A DNA stretch of 64,000 bases. Source: Crotophaga sulcirostris. Its lineage: Eukaryota > Chordata > Aves > Cuculiformes > Crotophagidae. The translations under genes were made by a program, and so were the position numbers. Location: positions 88,565 to 152,564 of the forward strand of contig VYZB01000922.1 of NCBI GenBank assembly GCA_013397455.1, given 5' to 3'. Positions 48,201 through 58,937 of the stretch are shown in pieces. Each line of letters starts with the position of its first letter. Within the stretch, counting starts at the first letter, position 1. The notes beneath the pieces were generated by a model that had not been told where the DNA came from, searched no databases, and was given only the letters and a program-made list of their open reading frames with translations.

Positions 48201-51035
48201 TTGTTACTTGGGAGAAGAGACCAAGATGGGGCAGAGCATCCTCCTGAGCCACCTGGGAGATTTTGTGCCATCCCACCCTGAGCAGCCAGTGAGGGGGGCC
48301 TGGATCCCAGGTGGGATCTTTGCAAGGATGACGTTTGCAGGGAGTAACTGCAACCTGTGTGCATCTCACTGGCAACTTCTCTTGGTGGATTATAATGGCT
48401 AAAAAGTGAGTGAAGAGAGCGATGCGGATGCTGGGGAGTGGGGGGAATGCTTGTTATTGATTATGTGGCTTTCTTCCCCAACTTCTGGCCTGCAAAAACC
48501 TTAATGTTGGGCAGTAAATGGATGAGGTAATGAGGGTCAACTGGGGGGGGGGGGAAACACTGGAAAGAATACAATGTTTTTCCTAATGGGCAGCAACTTC
48601 CTCATGGTAAGAACTGGGGTGTGGAGGCTGTGCCACAGGCTCGTGTGCAAGCAGGAGGGCACCTGAAGCCAACAGGTTCCAATGTACACCTGCAGCAGCA
48701 AGATTGGCCCCAGGGAGACACCAGGGCTGGAGAGACTCCACGATCTCTCCATGGACATTGCAGCAACAGGGTGGCTATGCTGGCCATGGGCCAGCCTGGC
48801 ATCATGCCCACCTCACCATCCTCCTACCTTTGAGTTTCTCATTCTCGCGCAGCTGGCAGGAGAAGCCGAAGTCCGTCAGCTTAATGTTCATGTCATCATC
48901 CAGAAGGATGTTCTCTGGCTTCAGGTCTCGGTGGACAATGTTGATGGAGTGGAGGTACTGGATCACTTCCAGTAGCGCCCGCATGATCTTCCTGGGGATG
49001 GGTGACAGCACCTTTCCTAGCCCACAGGCCCACCAGCACAATGCTCACAGGGAAGGGGACAGGGGACCCCTATTTATGAGCACCGGAGCACAGCCTGGGG
49101 TACTGTTTTGCCCATGGGTGCTGTGTTGGCTACAAGATTGTACTCTGAACCTGTGCTCTACTTTTACAGTATGATTTTCAGTCTTACCTGGTTTCCTTCT
49201 CACTCAAGGTGACTTTCTCGGTGAGGTAGTCAAAGAGCTCCCCTCTCTTCATCCTGTAGGCAGGAGGGAAGGCAGAGTCAGGCAGCAGCTGAGCTGCAGC
49301 AGCAAACAGGCCCTGAGCCCTTGGGGAGGATCACCTGGGGGCTGCTGCCCCTTCACTGCCCCAGGGCACCCATGGCACAAAATGACAAGCCAACTTATTA
49401 ATAAAAAGGGGTAAAAAAGCCTTTAGCTTGCTGCAAAACATCAGGCAAGAGGAGGAAAGGCTGTCTCCAGAGAGGGTGGGTTTTGGACAGGGATGAGGCT
49501 CTCCCAGTGCCATCCCCCTCCCCTGATGTCTGTTGCACTGTCCTGGCATCACGAGCCATGGTGTCACGCGTGCCCTGGTCCCGCTGGGCATATAAATAAC
49601 CTGCGGGGACGCATGACCGCTCCCACCAAAGGTTATGTGGAAACCTGAGCAGCGCTGAGCCGCTGACAGAGGGGAAACACTGCTGGCGGCAAGGCTGCAA
49701 CGAGCTGGCTCACAGCTACCAAGGCTCGTTTCTACCTTAAGCAAGAGCTGGTTGTCCCCATGCTTTGCTCTGTTTGGGCCATAAAAAGCTGGGGCGAGTG
49801 CTGGCTGGTGGCTGCCTGCAGAGTGGGAATGGGCTTGGGGAGATGGTGCTGGGGTGATGGGCAAGCTGGTACTTACAGATCAAACACCAAGAAGAAGAAG
49901 GTGTTGGATTCATAGCTGTCCTTCAGCTGGACTGCAATGAAACATGGGGGCTATGAGCACAGTGTATAGCATGTTCCTGTCCATTAACAGACTAAAAATT
50001 GCTGATCTAATTGCTAATCAATCGATCTAATTGCTAGACATTAGGAAAAATTTCTTTACTGAAAGGGTGGTCAGGCACTGGCAGAGGCTGCCCAAGGAGG
50101 TGGATGAGTCACCATCCCTGGAGGTGTTTAAGAGACTGGTAGATGAGTTCCTCAGGGACATGGTTTAGTAATTAGACAGGTACAGCTGGACTCGATCTCA
50201 AAGGTCTTTTCCAAAAGGATGATTCTATGATTCTAATTGAATTAATGAGGAATTGATCCTCACTAGTGTTTGGCTTGGGAGACAATCCAGGCAACATGGG
50301 AACTGCTGGCATCTGTGCAGAGGTAGAGCAAATGTTGCTCTAAGCAGGAGCCCTGTGTTGTGTTAGGATCATTGGAGGTCTGACTCTCCAGGGATCTCAG
50401 CCTAAAATCCCTCCCTGAAGACGCCCTCAACAATAAATGAGGCAGAAACCCTCCTTGTCCTAATGCTCAGAGCCTGACTTACTGACGTTGGGGTGGCCCG
50501 AGACTTTCCGGAGGATGTCGATCTCTTTGGCGGTGGCTTCTCGCAGTTCCTGCACCTCCTTGGGGGATATGTTGCCTGCTGTGATATCAATAATCTTCAC
50601 GGCATACTCCTGTCGAGTGGTTTTGTGAATGCACCGACGGACAACACTGCTCACACCCCTGCCAGGGACAACAGACAAGATGAGGGGGGGGTTCCATTCC
50701 TCTCTGTCCAACCCAACTTCACAGCTGTGCCATCGGCACCGGGGCCGGTTGGTATTTTCATGTATGAGTGGGTTTTGCTGCATTATGCTCCCTTGGTGGG
50801 ACAGAAGATTTGGAGCTGATGGAAAGGGCTTCTTCATGCTATTTTTAACTCCATGCTGCTATGGGCCCCACTCATATCAGATTCCCAGGGGATGCTGTTC
50901 CTATTGGGTACCGGAGTAGGTGAAACCACAGTTTGCTGAAAACAAGCTTTACCTGCCCAGGACCTCCTTCGGCTCATACTTTTCATAGAACTCCTTGGAT
51001 GAGCTCCAGTCTGGTAGGTCTTCTTCCTTGGTCAT
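45247..51035 (-). CDS. PHKG1: Phosphorylase b kinase gamma catalytic chain, muscle type
   Basis: PHKG1 is the catalytic subunit of phosphorylase kinase, which phosphorylates glycogen phosphorylase in the cytosol of muscle. Nine coding exons: 51035-50953, 50658-50483, 49931-49877, 49253-49188, 48991-48828, 47931-47841, 46721-46568, 46478-46353, 45498-45247. All phases agree, giving 388 residues against 387 in human. Kinase landmarks: glycine loop GRGVSSVV at about 27-34, lysine in EYAVKIID, catalytic loop [22 protein letters not shown], and [11 protein letters not shown]. The last exon encodes the calmodulin-binding tail ([16 protein letters not shown], then [15 protein letters not shown]). 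The close match of that tail separates it from PHKG2. A non-coding stretch reaches back to a probable acceptor at 51070-51071, so a 5' UTR exon must lie further upstream. Introns carry four CR1 fragments. Confidence 0.97.
45627..45905 (-). mobile_element. CR1 LINE 3' fragment in PHKG1 last intron
   Basis: Begins atatagaatcacctggttgg, same subfamily as 34763-35350. Confidence 0.88.
47130..47322 (+). mobile_element. CR1 LINE 3' fragment in PHKG1 intron
   Basis: aacaagttgcccagagaagt through ggatgggctttaaggtcc, ending ccattctatgattc. Confidence 0.9.
47938..48235 (-). mobile_element. CR1 LINE 3' fragment in PHKG1 intron
   Basis: Begins gatcatagaactgttaaggt only 7 bases upstream (gene sense) of the 47931-47841 exon, so the CR1 tail forms the acceptor region of that intron. 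Confidence 0.88.
48542..48555. repeat. Poly-G run
   Basis: About 12 consecutive G in a PHKG1 intron. Confidence 0.9.
50030..50240 (+). mobile_element. CR1 LINE 3' fragment in PHKG1 intron
   Basis: gacattaggaaaaatttctt through tgagtcaccatccctggagg, ending gattctatgattct. Confidence 0.88.
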
Positions 51036-52837
51036 CTCTGGCTCCTGTCTGGCAGCACTCTGTGCTCCTCTGCCAGCAGAAAGGGGCTGCAAGGAGAAAA
51101 GAGCAAGGATGGGTGCTCGCTGCACCCAGGGCAGGGCCCCTCAATCCCTTCTGGAGGGTAAACATTGAGGAGGATCCTAGACCACAGACCAAAGGGCATA
51201 TTTTGCTGGTTGGAAAAGCAAAGCCTTGCCCTTGGGTTTCCATAGAGATCCTGTTGAGAACAGGAGAAATCCCACTGGATCTCCCATTGTCTGGCTTTCC
51301 TTGTGGGTAGAAGCAGCCTGGCTGGGGCCAAGGCTTTGGGAAGCACTGCAGCACCTTAAAACCTCATTCCTTGCTGCAGAGCACCTGCATGCAGTCCTGC
51401 AGCTCCTACCACGTGCCTTCGCACATGTGTGTGCAGCTGTGCCATGCTTCTCCTGGTTCCTCCCACTGGGGAAAGGAATTTAACTAATATTTTTGAGTCT
51501 CCTGACAAGGTGACGCTGGCGGGGGAGGCAGCAGCTGAGCTGCACCTTAAGCTCACCCAGAGGGAAAGGAGTGCTGTAGCAAGGCAGTGCTGGCACAGCA
51601 GGTGCAAAAGTCCCCAGCATCTGCATCCAGAAACATCACTCCATGCTGACACCACCCAAAGACCCCTGCAAAGCCCCAAAACTTGACTTGCCTTTCTTTT
51701 CTTCTTTTTTTTTTTCTGATTAAGAAAATGAAGTGGTCTGGAACGGCTTGGCTGCAAACAAGAAGAAAAAAAATAGTGTTTAAAGTGAAAGGAAAAGGAT
51801 TAAGGAGGGAAAACAGGAGGCAAGGCTTGGTGAAGTGGCGTGGGGGACTCAGCAGGTCAAGGCACAGGCAGGTGCCCAGGCTGCCAGTGCTGTGGGGTCA
51901 GCCAGGGCCGAGCCAGCCTGAGGACAGCAGCCAAGTGAGCTTCCACAGCCACATGCATACAGCTGCCAGCAGCCACCAAAACTCCTAAAAGGCTTTTGTC
52001 CCATTTATTTTTTCTCTCTTGCTTTTTTTTTCCCTCTCCAGTATCCTGAAAAGGAACAGTATGACAGCATCTTGAGCTCTGGGATAGAGGGGGAAAAAAA
52101 ATAACCAGTAGTCCTGATCCCTCACTTTCACCAGCATCCCTTTAAGCCCTGGGAACTGGATGTCCCCAGCTTGTCTCTGCACCCTGCATTGCTAAAATTG
52201 TGATTGTCCAGGTCCAGCTGCTTTGCAAACACAAAAGGAGACCAAGCAGCTAGTGTGGAAAGCAGCTCTTAGAAGCTTGGAAAGCAAAACTGTCACTTTG
52301 GGGTGACAGTTTGCTGCTGGAGAAGGGACAGTAGGTGAGCAAGGGAGCCCCAGTACGGTGGCTTTTCCCTTGCACTTCTCTCCAAGGTGGCAATAACTGC
52401 CAGTACACTGAAACACAGGTTTGCACCTCTAAGTACATTTAAATCTTATTACTGATGCGTAGCTGTCCTGACCGGGTTATAAGAAGTGATGTTGTGGTTT
52501 AAATGTCTCTCCACTGTTGGCAGGGAGGTCTAAAGAGGGCTGCAGCATTTCTAAACAGCCATGAGATTGATTTAAGTTATGAAATTTTAGCTCCTGGAAA
52601 TATTGTGAGCAACGCTGAACCAAGTCTGGGCTGAAATTAAAAACGAGAGGCAGGAACAGGGAGTAGGGAAAAGAAAATATCTCCAGGGTGGGGGAAAACA
52701 AAACAGTTTGGGGTTTTTGAAGCTGAAAATCAAAGTCCTGGGGGTTGGTGTTGTGGGGAATTGCTGGAAGCAGGGGAGCTTCTGTGGAGTGCTGCCAGGA
52801 GAAGCTCAGGGCCTGCACATGAAGAGAGCCCAGGGGT

Positions 52838-53065
52838 TTCATAAAATGGTTTGGGTTAGAAGGGACCTCAAAGCCCATCCAGTTCCAACCCCCTGCCATG
52901 GGCAGGGACACCTCCCACTGCATCAGGGGGCTCCAAGCCCCATCCAACCTGTCCTTCAACACCTCCAGGGATGGGGCAGCCACCACTGCTCTGGGAAACC
53001 TGGGCCAGGGCCTCCCCACCCTCACACCAAAACATTTCTCCCTAAGATCTCATCTCAATCTCCCC
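52838..53065 (-). mobile_element. CR1 LINE 3' fragment running into the gap
   Basis: From ttcataaaatggtttgggtt to ctcatctcaatctcccc at the gap edge. The missing continuation is probably more CR1. Confidence 0.9.
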
Positions 53066-53983
53066 NNNNNNNNNNNNNNNNNNNNNNNNNNNNNNNNNNN
53101 NNNNNNNNNNNNNNNNNNNNNNNNNNNNNNNNNNNNNNNNNNNNNNNNNNNNNNNNNNNNNNNNNNNNNNNNNNNNNNNNNNNNNNNNNNNNNNNNNNNN
53201 NNNNNNNNNNNNNNNNNNNNNNNNNNNNNNNNNNNNNNNNNNNNNNNNNNNNNNNNNNNNNNNNNNNNNNNNNNNNNNNNNNNNNNNNNNNNNNNNNNNN
53301 NNNNNNNNNNNNNNNNNNNNNNNNNNNNNNNNNNNNNNNNNNNNNNNNNNNNNNNNNNNNNNNNNNNNNNNNNNNNNNNNNNNNNNNNNNNNNNNNNNNN
53401 NNNNNNNNNNNNNNNNNNNNNNNNNNNNNNNNNNNNNNNNNNNNNNNNNNNNNNNNNNNNNNNNNNNNNNNNNNNNNNNNNNNNNNNNNNNNNNNNNNNN
53501 NNNNNNNNNNNNNNNNNNNNNNNNNNNNNNNNNNNNNNNNNNNNNNNNNNNNNNNNNNNNNNNNNNNNNNNNNNNNNNNNNNNNNNNNNNNNNNNNNNNN
53601 NNNNNNNNNNNNNNNNNNNNNNNNNNNNNNNNNNNNNNNNNNNNNNNNNNNNNNNNNNNNNNNNNNNNNNNNNNNNNNNNNNNNNNNNNNNNNNNNNNNN
53701 NNNNNNNNNNNNNNNNNNNNNNNNNNNNNNNNNNNNNNNNNNNNNNNNNNNNNNNNNNNNNNNNNNNNNNNNNNNNNNNNNNNNNNNNNNNNNNNNNNNN
53801 NNNNNNNNNNNNNNNNNNNNNNNNNNNNNNNNNNNNNNNNNNNNNNNNNNNNNNNNNNNNNNNNNNNNNNNNNNNNNNNNNNNNNNNNNNNNNNNNNNNN
53901 NNNNNNNNNNNNNNNNNNNNNNNNNNNNNNNNNNNNNNNNNNNNNNNNNNNNNNNNNNNNNNNNNNNNNNNNNNNNNNNNNNN
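53066..53983. other. Assembly gap (918 N)
   Basis: Flanked on the left by CR1 and on the right by very GC-rich, CpG-dense sequence. Confidence 0.99.
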
Positions 53984-54200
53984 GCCACCGAGGAGCCGGG
54001 ACGGCGGGCCCGCCGCTGCCCGAGCGCTTCCCCCGCCGCTGCCCCGCCAAAAATAACGCCTGACGCCACAGGGCAGCGGCGGGGAGCGGGGCACCGGTGC
54101 CCGCCTTCCCCGGGGCGGAAGGGACGCGAGACACGGGGCGGCACCGGCGCTGAAGCCCTCCCCGCGCCTGGGCGGTGCCTGCCCGGCCCCGCCGAGAAGG
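53984..54200. promoter_or_regulatory. GC-rich CpG patch right of the gap, possible promoter
   Basis: Very GC-rich with dense CpG (gggacggcgggcccgccg and similar), unlike the CR1 that follows. It contains an A/T-rich CCAAAAATAAC at 54047-54057, which resembles a MEF2 or CArG-type site. PHKG1, a muscle gene reading left, needs a 5' exon upstream of 51.07 kb, so this is a candidate promoter for it. No transcript evidence is visible, and part of the island is lost in the gap. Confidence 0.4.
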
Positions 54201-54239
54201 GCTGTTGTGTGAACGCAGCGGGCTTGGGCACCGCATCCC

Positions 54240-54845
54240 GGGCTGCACCCAGAGCAGCGGGACCAGCAGGGGAGAGAGGGGGTTCTGCCCCCCTGCCCCG
54301 CTCTGGGGAGACCCCACCTGGAGCCCTGTGTCCAGGTCTGGAGGCCTCAGCACAGGAAGGACCTGGAGCTGTTGGAGCGAGGCCAGAGGAGGCCACGGAG
54401 ATGATCCAAGGGCTGGAGCAGCTCCTGTGCGAGGACAGGCTGAGAGAGCTGGGGTTGTTGAGCCTGGAGAAGAGAAGGCTGTGGGGAGAGCTTAGAGCAG
54501 CCTCCAGTGCTGAAAGGGGCTCCAGGAAAGCTGGGGAGGGGCTCTTGGTCAGGGAGGGCAGGGGTAGGACAAGGGGGAAGGGTTTTAGGCTGCAAGTGGG
54601 GAGATTGAGATGAGATTTTGGGAAGAAATTCTTCACTATGAGGATGGGGAGGCCCTGGCCCAGGTTTCCCAGAGCAGTGGTGGCTGCCCCATCCCTGGAG
54701 GTGTTGAAGACCAGGCTGGATGGGTCTTGGAGCCCCCTGATGGCAGTGGGAGGTGTCCCTGCCCATGGCAGGGGGTGGAACTGGGTGGGCTTTGAGGTCC
54801 CTTCCAACCCAAAGCATCCTGATTCTATAATGCGATTCTATGATG
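54240..54845 (+). mobile_element. CR1 LINE 3' fragment, about 600 bases
   Basis: Starts gctgcacccagagcagcggg and ends in tail octamers (tgcgattctatgat). Near-complete match to 23930-24500. Confidence 0.92.
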
Positions 54846-56026
54846 TCTGCTGCAAACTCTGCCCCAGCTCAGTGCAGGCATTTCTGGCCCAAACTTTTTT
54901 TTCTTAGTTTTCACCAGGCCACTGAAACTCTTGGGAACTGAGAGGAGAGCCTGATGAGCAGAAACAAAGCTGCTTGTATCACCAGGAAAGGCAGCTGTGT
55001 CCTTGTCCCCTACCCTTGAGGTAACCCATGTGCCTTTTGAATACTGATTTTATCCCTGCCTGTCCAGGAACTGCAGATCAGAGATGGGGCCTTTGGGAAC
55101 AGGTGACACATTCAACAATATAAAAGCAGTTCAGGAATAACAGGCCAAGCAATTAAAGTATTTGTAATGAGAATTGCTCTCTTCCATGAAAGATTATTCC
55201 CCTCCACCCTTCCCCTGGGAGAGTTCACCTTCCCAGGACTTGCTCCCTTCATGGTGGAGGGCATCCAGCACGGCTGAAGCGCAGGAGGGCTCTTACACTG
55301 CAGGCTTCAGGGATTTCAGCAGGGTGCAAGCCAGTTGCTCCCTCTGATGGAAGAAGGACCGTTTGCCCTTTATGTCAGTAAATATTTTTAAACTGAACAT
55401 GATTTTTTTTTCTTCCTGCGGCAGCAGCAGCTTTGTCACTCATCTCAGCCAGGCACACGGAGGAAAATGCCACACCACCACCTCATGTTTAAGTCCACAA
55501 CTCCCATCACAAAATGGAGGAAGAAAAACCTACTAGACTTGGCTTGTGTTACTGGGAATGGAGTCTCATGTCAGACTGTGTTACCTTGGAAAAGCACAGG
55601 ATGGCTCATGTAATGACCTGCCAAGGAGGTCTTGAAAGCCTGGAGTCAGACACAGCAACCACTGAGCTACAGGTGTTCCTGAACTCCTGGAGTTCCGGCC
55701 CTTCCAGCAGGACTTACACAAGCCTGCCAAAATCAGTTCTGGCCTGTTGACCCTTCAGACTCCACTCCAAAGGCCACTAAGCAAGGCACTTCCAGAGAGA
55801 GAGCTAAGTTTATTTATGCACCATATCACTTACATTCAACACAACAATCAGCAAACTGGTTAACCCAAATCAGCTCATTCTGCTTTACTGGTCATTCTTC
55901 CACTTTGTGCTAAATTGATTTGCGGCTGTAAATTGTATCACATCTGTAGCAGCTATGGCAGGAATCAACACGAGGAGGACAACAGTGTGAATAGATGAAC
56001 TAATAAGATATCAGACAGCTTTAGAC

Positions 56027-56032
56027 TTTATT
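56027..56032 (-). promoter_or_regulatory. CHCHD2 polyadenylation signal
   Basis: AATAAA on the minus strand about 70 bases past the CHCHD2 stop codon. Confidence 0.75.
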
Positions 56033-56100
56033 ACTGAAGCTTTTTTTCATTCATAGGTCAGCTCTTGTAACATGGTCTTCAGCAACCTTGTTCTGCAGGC

Positions 56101-58317
56101 TTAGGCTAAACCTGTAAGGTAAGAAGTTCTCTCTGTTAATCGCAGTAAGTTTTGAATTCCTGGTCTTCCTTGACATTCCCATGGTAATTTAGCTGATTAG
56201 CTCATTTCGTAGTGGTCTGGTAGCACTGTCTACTTACCATTAGCAAACCTGCACTGCTTCAGCACTTCACTGAAGCCCTCGCACAGCTTGAGGTCAGTCT
56301 GGTTCTGTGCACACTCCAGGAACTGTTTCATTTCATACTGGCAAGGAGCAAACTGCTGCTGCTGCTGCTGCTGGTAGGCAGGCTGAGCTGCCTGGGGCTC
56401 CTGAAATGGCAGACACCTCCGTACGCACCCTTTCAACAGCCCCAGCCTATGAAGCCACACCACCCCAGTGCTTCTCACCTACATTTTAGTCAAACTGCTG
56501 TGTTACTTTTTAAATGGAAAACAAATAATGGGCTGAAGTACAAAATAAAGTCTCCAGCAGTGGCATGATGCATTCTGAACAGTTTTGCAAGTTACACTTA
56601 GGTAACTCTGCATGCACTTGGGTAACTTTGCATAGCATCTGAGCAAGGTAACAGCATTATCTTAATGTCTGAACTGCGCAAAAAGGTCTTGCAAAAGACC
56701 TTGCTGTCATCAGACCTGGAACACGAAGTCCTGTCTGAATTCAACAACACTAACACTCTACCACAAGCCCTTATGTATCTCTTTGAGCTACTTTTAAGAT
56801 ACTCATGGTGATTGTGGTAGTTACCATGGAGACTGAGTCTTTACAGTAATCCCAGTTTTCCCAGCTGCAATATGTGTGGTCTTTATTCCTATAGCAATTA
56901 CCTCAGCCTATACATAACTGATGTCCCACGTTAACCACCCCTCAATAACTGGGGTCCAGTTGTGCTTTCTCTTACCTGGTAAGTAATATCAGGCCTCGCA
57001 GCTTCGGAGCTGCTTCCTCCACCAAACCCTCCTGTAAGCGCATGACCGATGGTATGGCCGACAGCAGAGCCCACAGCAACTCCGGCAGCAGTTGTAGCCA
57101 TCTGTGCCATCAGACCTGGCTGCTTTGGTGCAGGAGCAGCCACAGCAGACGGTGGTGCCGCTGCCGGGACCGGCGCCCGAGCAGCAGGTGCTGGGGACGC
57201 AGCTCTCATTTGTGGTGCCCGACTACAAGGACATAAAGAGAAAGATCACATGGTAACCCTGAACTCACACCGGGCAGAGGCCACTGGGTTGCAGGGCGCA
57301 TTTGCAGTTCCTGCCTGTAACACCCTGCGCACTGATGGCAGGAAGGCAACGTTCTGGCCAGTGATATATCATAAAAACACAGAATGGTTTTGGTTGGAAT
57401 GGAGCTCAAAGCCCATCCAGTTCCAACCCCTGCCACAGGCAGGGACACCTCCCACTGGATCGGGGGGCTCCAAGCCCCATTCAACCTGGCCTGGAACACC
57501 TCCAGGGATGGGGCAGCCACCACTGCTCTGGGAAACCTGGGCCAGTGCACAACAGGGTAAGGTCTGCAGGCTTCTTTCTGGCTGTATTTAAAGACTGACC
57601 GCACACTCAAACCCCAAAAGACTGTGCTATTTTAGGGAAAATGAGATATAGGACACAAGGATAGTACTAGGGGGAATGATTTTAAGCTGAAAGACGGAAG
57701 ATGGAGATGAGATCTTAGGAAGAAATATTTTCCTGTGAGGGTGAGGAAGCCCTGGCCCAGGCTGCCCAGAGCAGTGGTGGCTGCCCCATCCCTGGAGGTG
57801 TTCCAGGCCAGGCTGGATGGGGCTTGGAGCCCCCCGACCCAGTGGGAGGTGTCCCTGCCTGTGGCAGGGGGTGGCACTGGGTGGGCTTTGAGGGCTATTC
57901 CAACCAAAACCATTCCAAGATTCTACAGATTTAGGTTAGATATTTAGGTTAGAAATCTACAGATTTGGGTTAGGCATTTAGGTTAGAAATATAAAGATTA
58001 AGGTTAGAAAATGACCGGTTTAGATTACATTTTTAAGGTTAGAAACACAGATTTGCGTTAGAAAGCGATAGATTTAGGTTCTTTTTTTACATTAGAAGTC
58101 TATAGGTTGAGTTTATATATTTAGGTTTTTAATCTATAAGTTTCGGTCAGAGATTTAGAGATCCGTTCCCTCCCCGCCACAGCCGGGCCCAGAGCAGCAG
58201 GGCCCGCTCCACCCCCCCGCCCTATCCCGCCATGGCGGGCGGGCCCCGCGCGGCGCCGGGTCCTCACCTGGCGGGGGGAGCCACACGGGACGTGCGGCTG
58301 CGGCCGCCCCTGGGCAT
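56101..58317 (-). CDS. CHCHD2: Coiled-coil-helix-coiled-coil-helix domain protein 2 (MNRR1)
   Basis: CHCHD2 is a twin-CX9C protein of the mitochondrial intermembrane space that works with the MICOS complex and cytochrome oxidase and can also act in the nucleus. Four coding exons: 58317-58268, 57222-56976, 56400-56238 and 56111-56101, the last with only 11 coding bases ending ANGLA-stop. Phases agree, for 156 residues against 151 in human. The N-terminus [16 protein letters not shown] matches the basic targeting segment. A hydrophobic middle ([20 protein letters not shown]) and twin CX9C motifs ([11 protein letters not shown] and [11 protein letters not shown]) follow. Just before the first cysteine pair sits a run of seven glutamines from seven pure CAG codons. 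CHCHD10 is the close paralog, but the C-terminus and synteny favour CHCHD2. Confidence 0.97.
57365..57548 (-). mobile_element. CR1 LINE 3' fragment in CHCHD2 intron 1
   Basis: Begins taaaaacacagaatggtttt and runs to aaacctgggccagtgc. Confidence 0.9.
57640..57930 (+). mobile_element. CR1 LINE 3' fragment in CHCHD2 intron 1
   Basis: From gatgagatcttaggaagaaa and upstream, ending ccattccaagattctacag. It lies in opposite orientation about 90 bases from the previous copy, with their 5' ends facing each other. Confidence 0.9.
57926..58160. repeat. Degenerate minisatellite in CHCHD2 intron 1
   Basis: Around a dozen imperfect units of the type ATTTAGGTTAGAAAT, with the words ggttag, agattt and ttaggtta recurring over about 230 bases. 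It begins where the CR1 tail ends, so it may have expanded from it. The unit is not the vertebrate telomere repeat. Confidence 0.75.
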
Positions 58318-58600
58318 GGCGTGGATCGGCTGGGAGAGGCTGGAGAGGCGAGGGGAGAGCAGAACGCGCTGCGCTGCGCGATGGCGGCCGCTGAAGGTCA
58401 CCGGACACCGGCGGCTGCGTCAGCGCGGAGCGACCGGGGGCGGTGCCGGAGCGTGAACGGGGAGGGGAAACAGGGCGGCCATGTTGAGAGAAAAAAAGGG
58501 CGGGAAGGGGGCGGGACCGGGGCGTGAACGGAGAGGGGAAACAGGGCGGCCATGAAGAGAGAAAAAAACCGGCGGGAATGGGGCGGCCGCATCTGGAGCA
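58318..58600 (-). promoter_or_regulatory. CHCHD2 promoter with a 71-base tandem duplication
   Basis: GC-rich CpG island directly upstream of the CHCHD2 ATG. It contains two copies of a 71-base unit (58451-58521 and 58522 to about 58590), each with gaggggaaacagggcggcc and an atg-ttgagag or atg-aagagag variant followed by a short A run. GCGGCCAT in each copy resembles the YY1 core in inverse orientation. GGGCGG GC boxes are present. Its role as promoter is inferred from position. Confidence 0.65.
58451..58590. repeat. Tandem duplication, two units of about 71 bases
   Basis: gcgtgaacgg starts at 58451 and again at 58522; the two units differ by a few substitutions and small indels. Confidence 0.85.
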
Positions 58601-58690
58601 CTGGGTGCAGTTTCGGGCACCACAGGATAAAAAGGATGAAAAGATCCTGGAAAGCGTCCAGAGGAGGGCACGGAGTTGGGGAATCTCTCC
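58590..58690 (+). mobile_element. CR1 LINE short internal fragment
   Basis: tggagcactgggtgcagttt through gcgtccagaggagggcacgg, a CR1 block normally upstream of the gatgatccaagggctgg part. Truncated on both sides; it borders the CHCHD2 island. Confidence 0.75.
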
Positions 58691-58937
58691 AAGTACCCTG
58701 ATAGCAACGTTGAGAAAAATACTACTCATCGGGCCGACTATGGCACAACCCCATGACAGAATACCACAATTAGTGATACTGTCAGTTTTGAGGAAAAAAT
58801 AAAGACGGAGGCGGTGAGGCACAAGAAAGTCTTAAGTAGTATCTCATTATGAGGTTCCTGTTTTGGCTCATAAGGATACCGATGCCCTTGAAAAGAAGGT
58901 CATAGTCCTCTCTGAGCCCTGCACCAAGTACTGGCTG

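Larger units (their letters stand above)
51070..56026. other. PHKG1-CHCHD2 intergenic region
   Basis: No coding exon was recognised. The region must contain the PHKG1 promoter. It holds two CR1 copies pointing away from a 918-base gap (52838-53065 minus, 54240-54845 plus) and a GC-rich patch at 53984-54200. The rest, 51.1-52.8 kb and 54.9-56.0 kb, is ordinary unique sequence with short, unsupported open frames. Confidence 0.55.

Noticed and set aside
52708..54807. Very long open frames of 350-585 codons
   Set aside because: Most of their length is N from the 918-base gap; the rest is CR1 and GC-rich sequence.
57926..58160. Interstitial telomeric repeat
   Set aside because: The unit reads TTAGGTTAG with long A/T spacers; there is no TTAGGG array.
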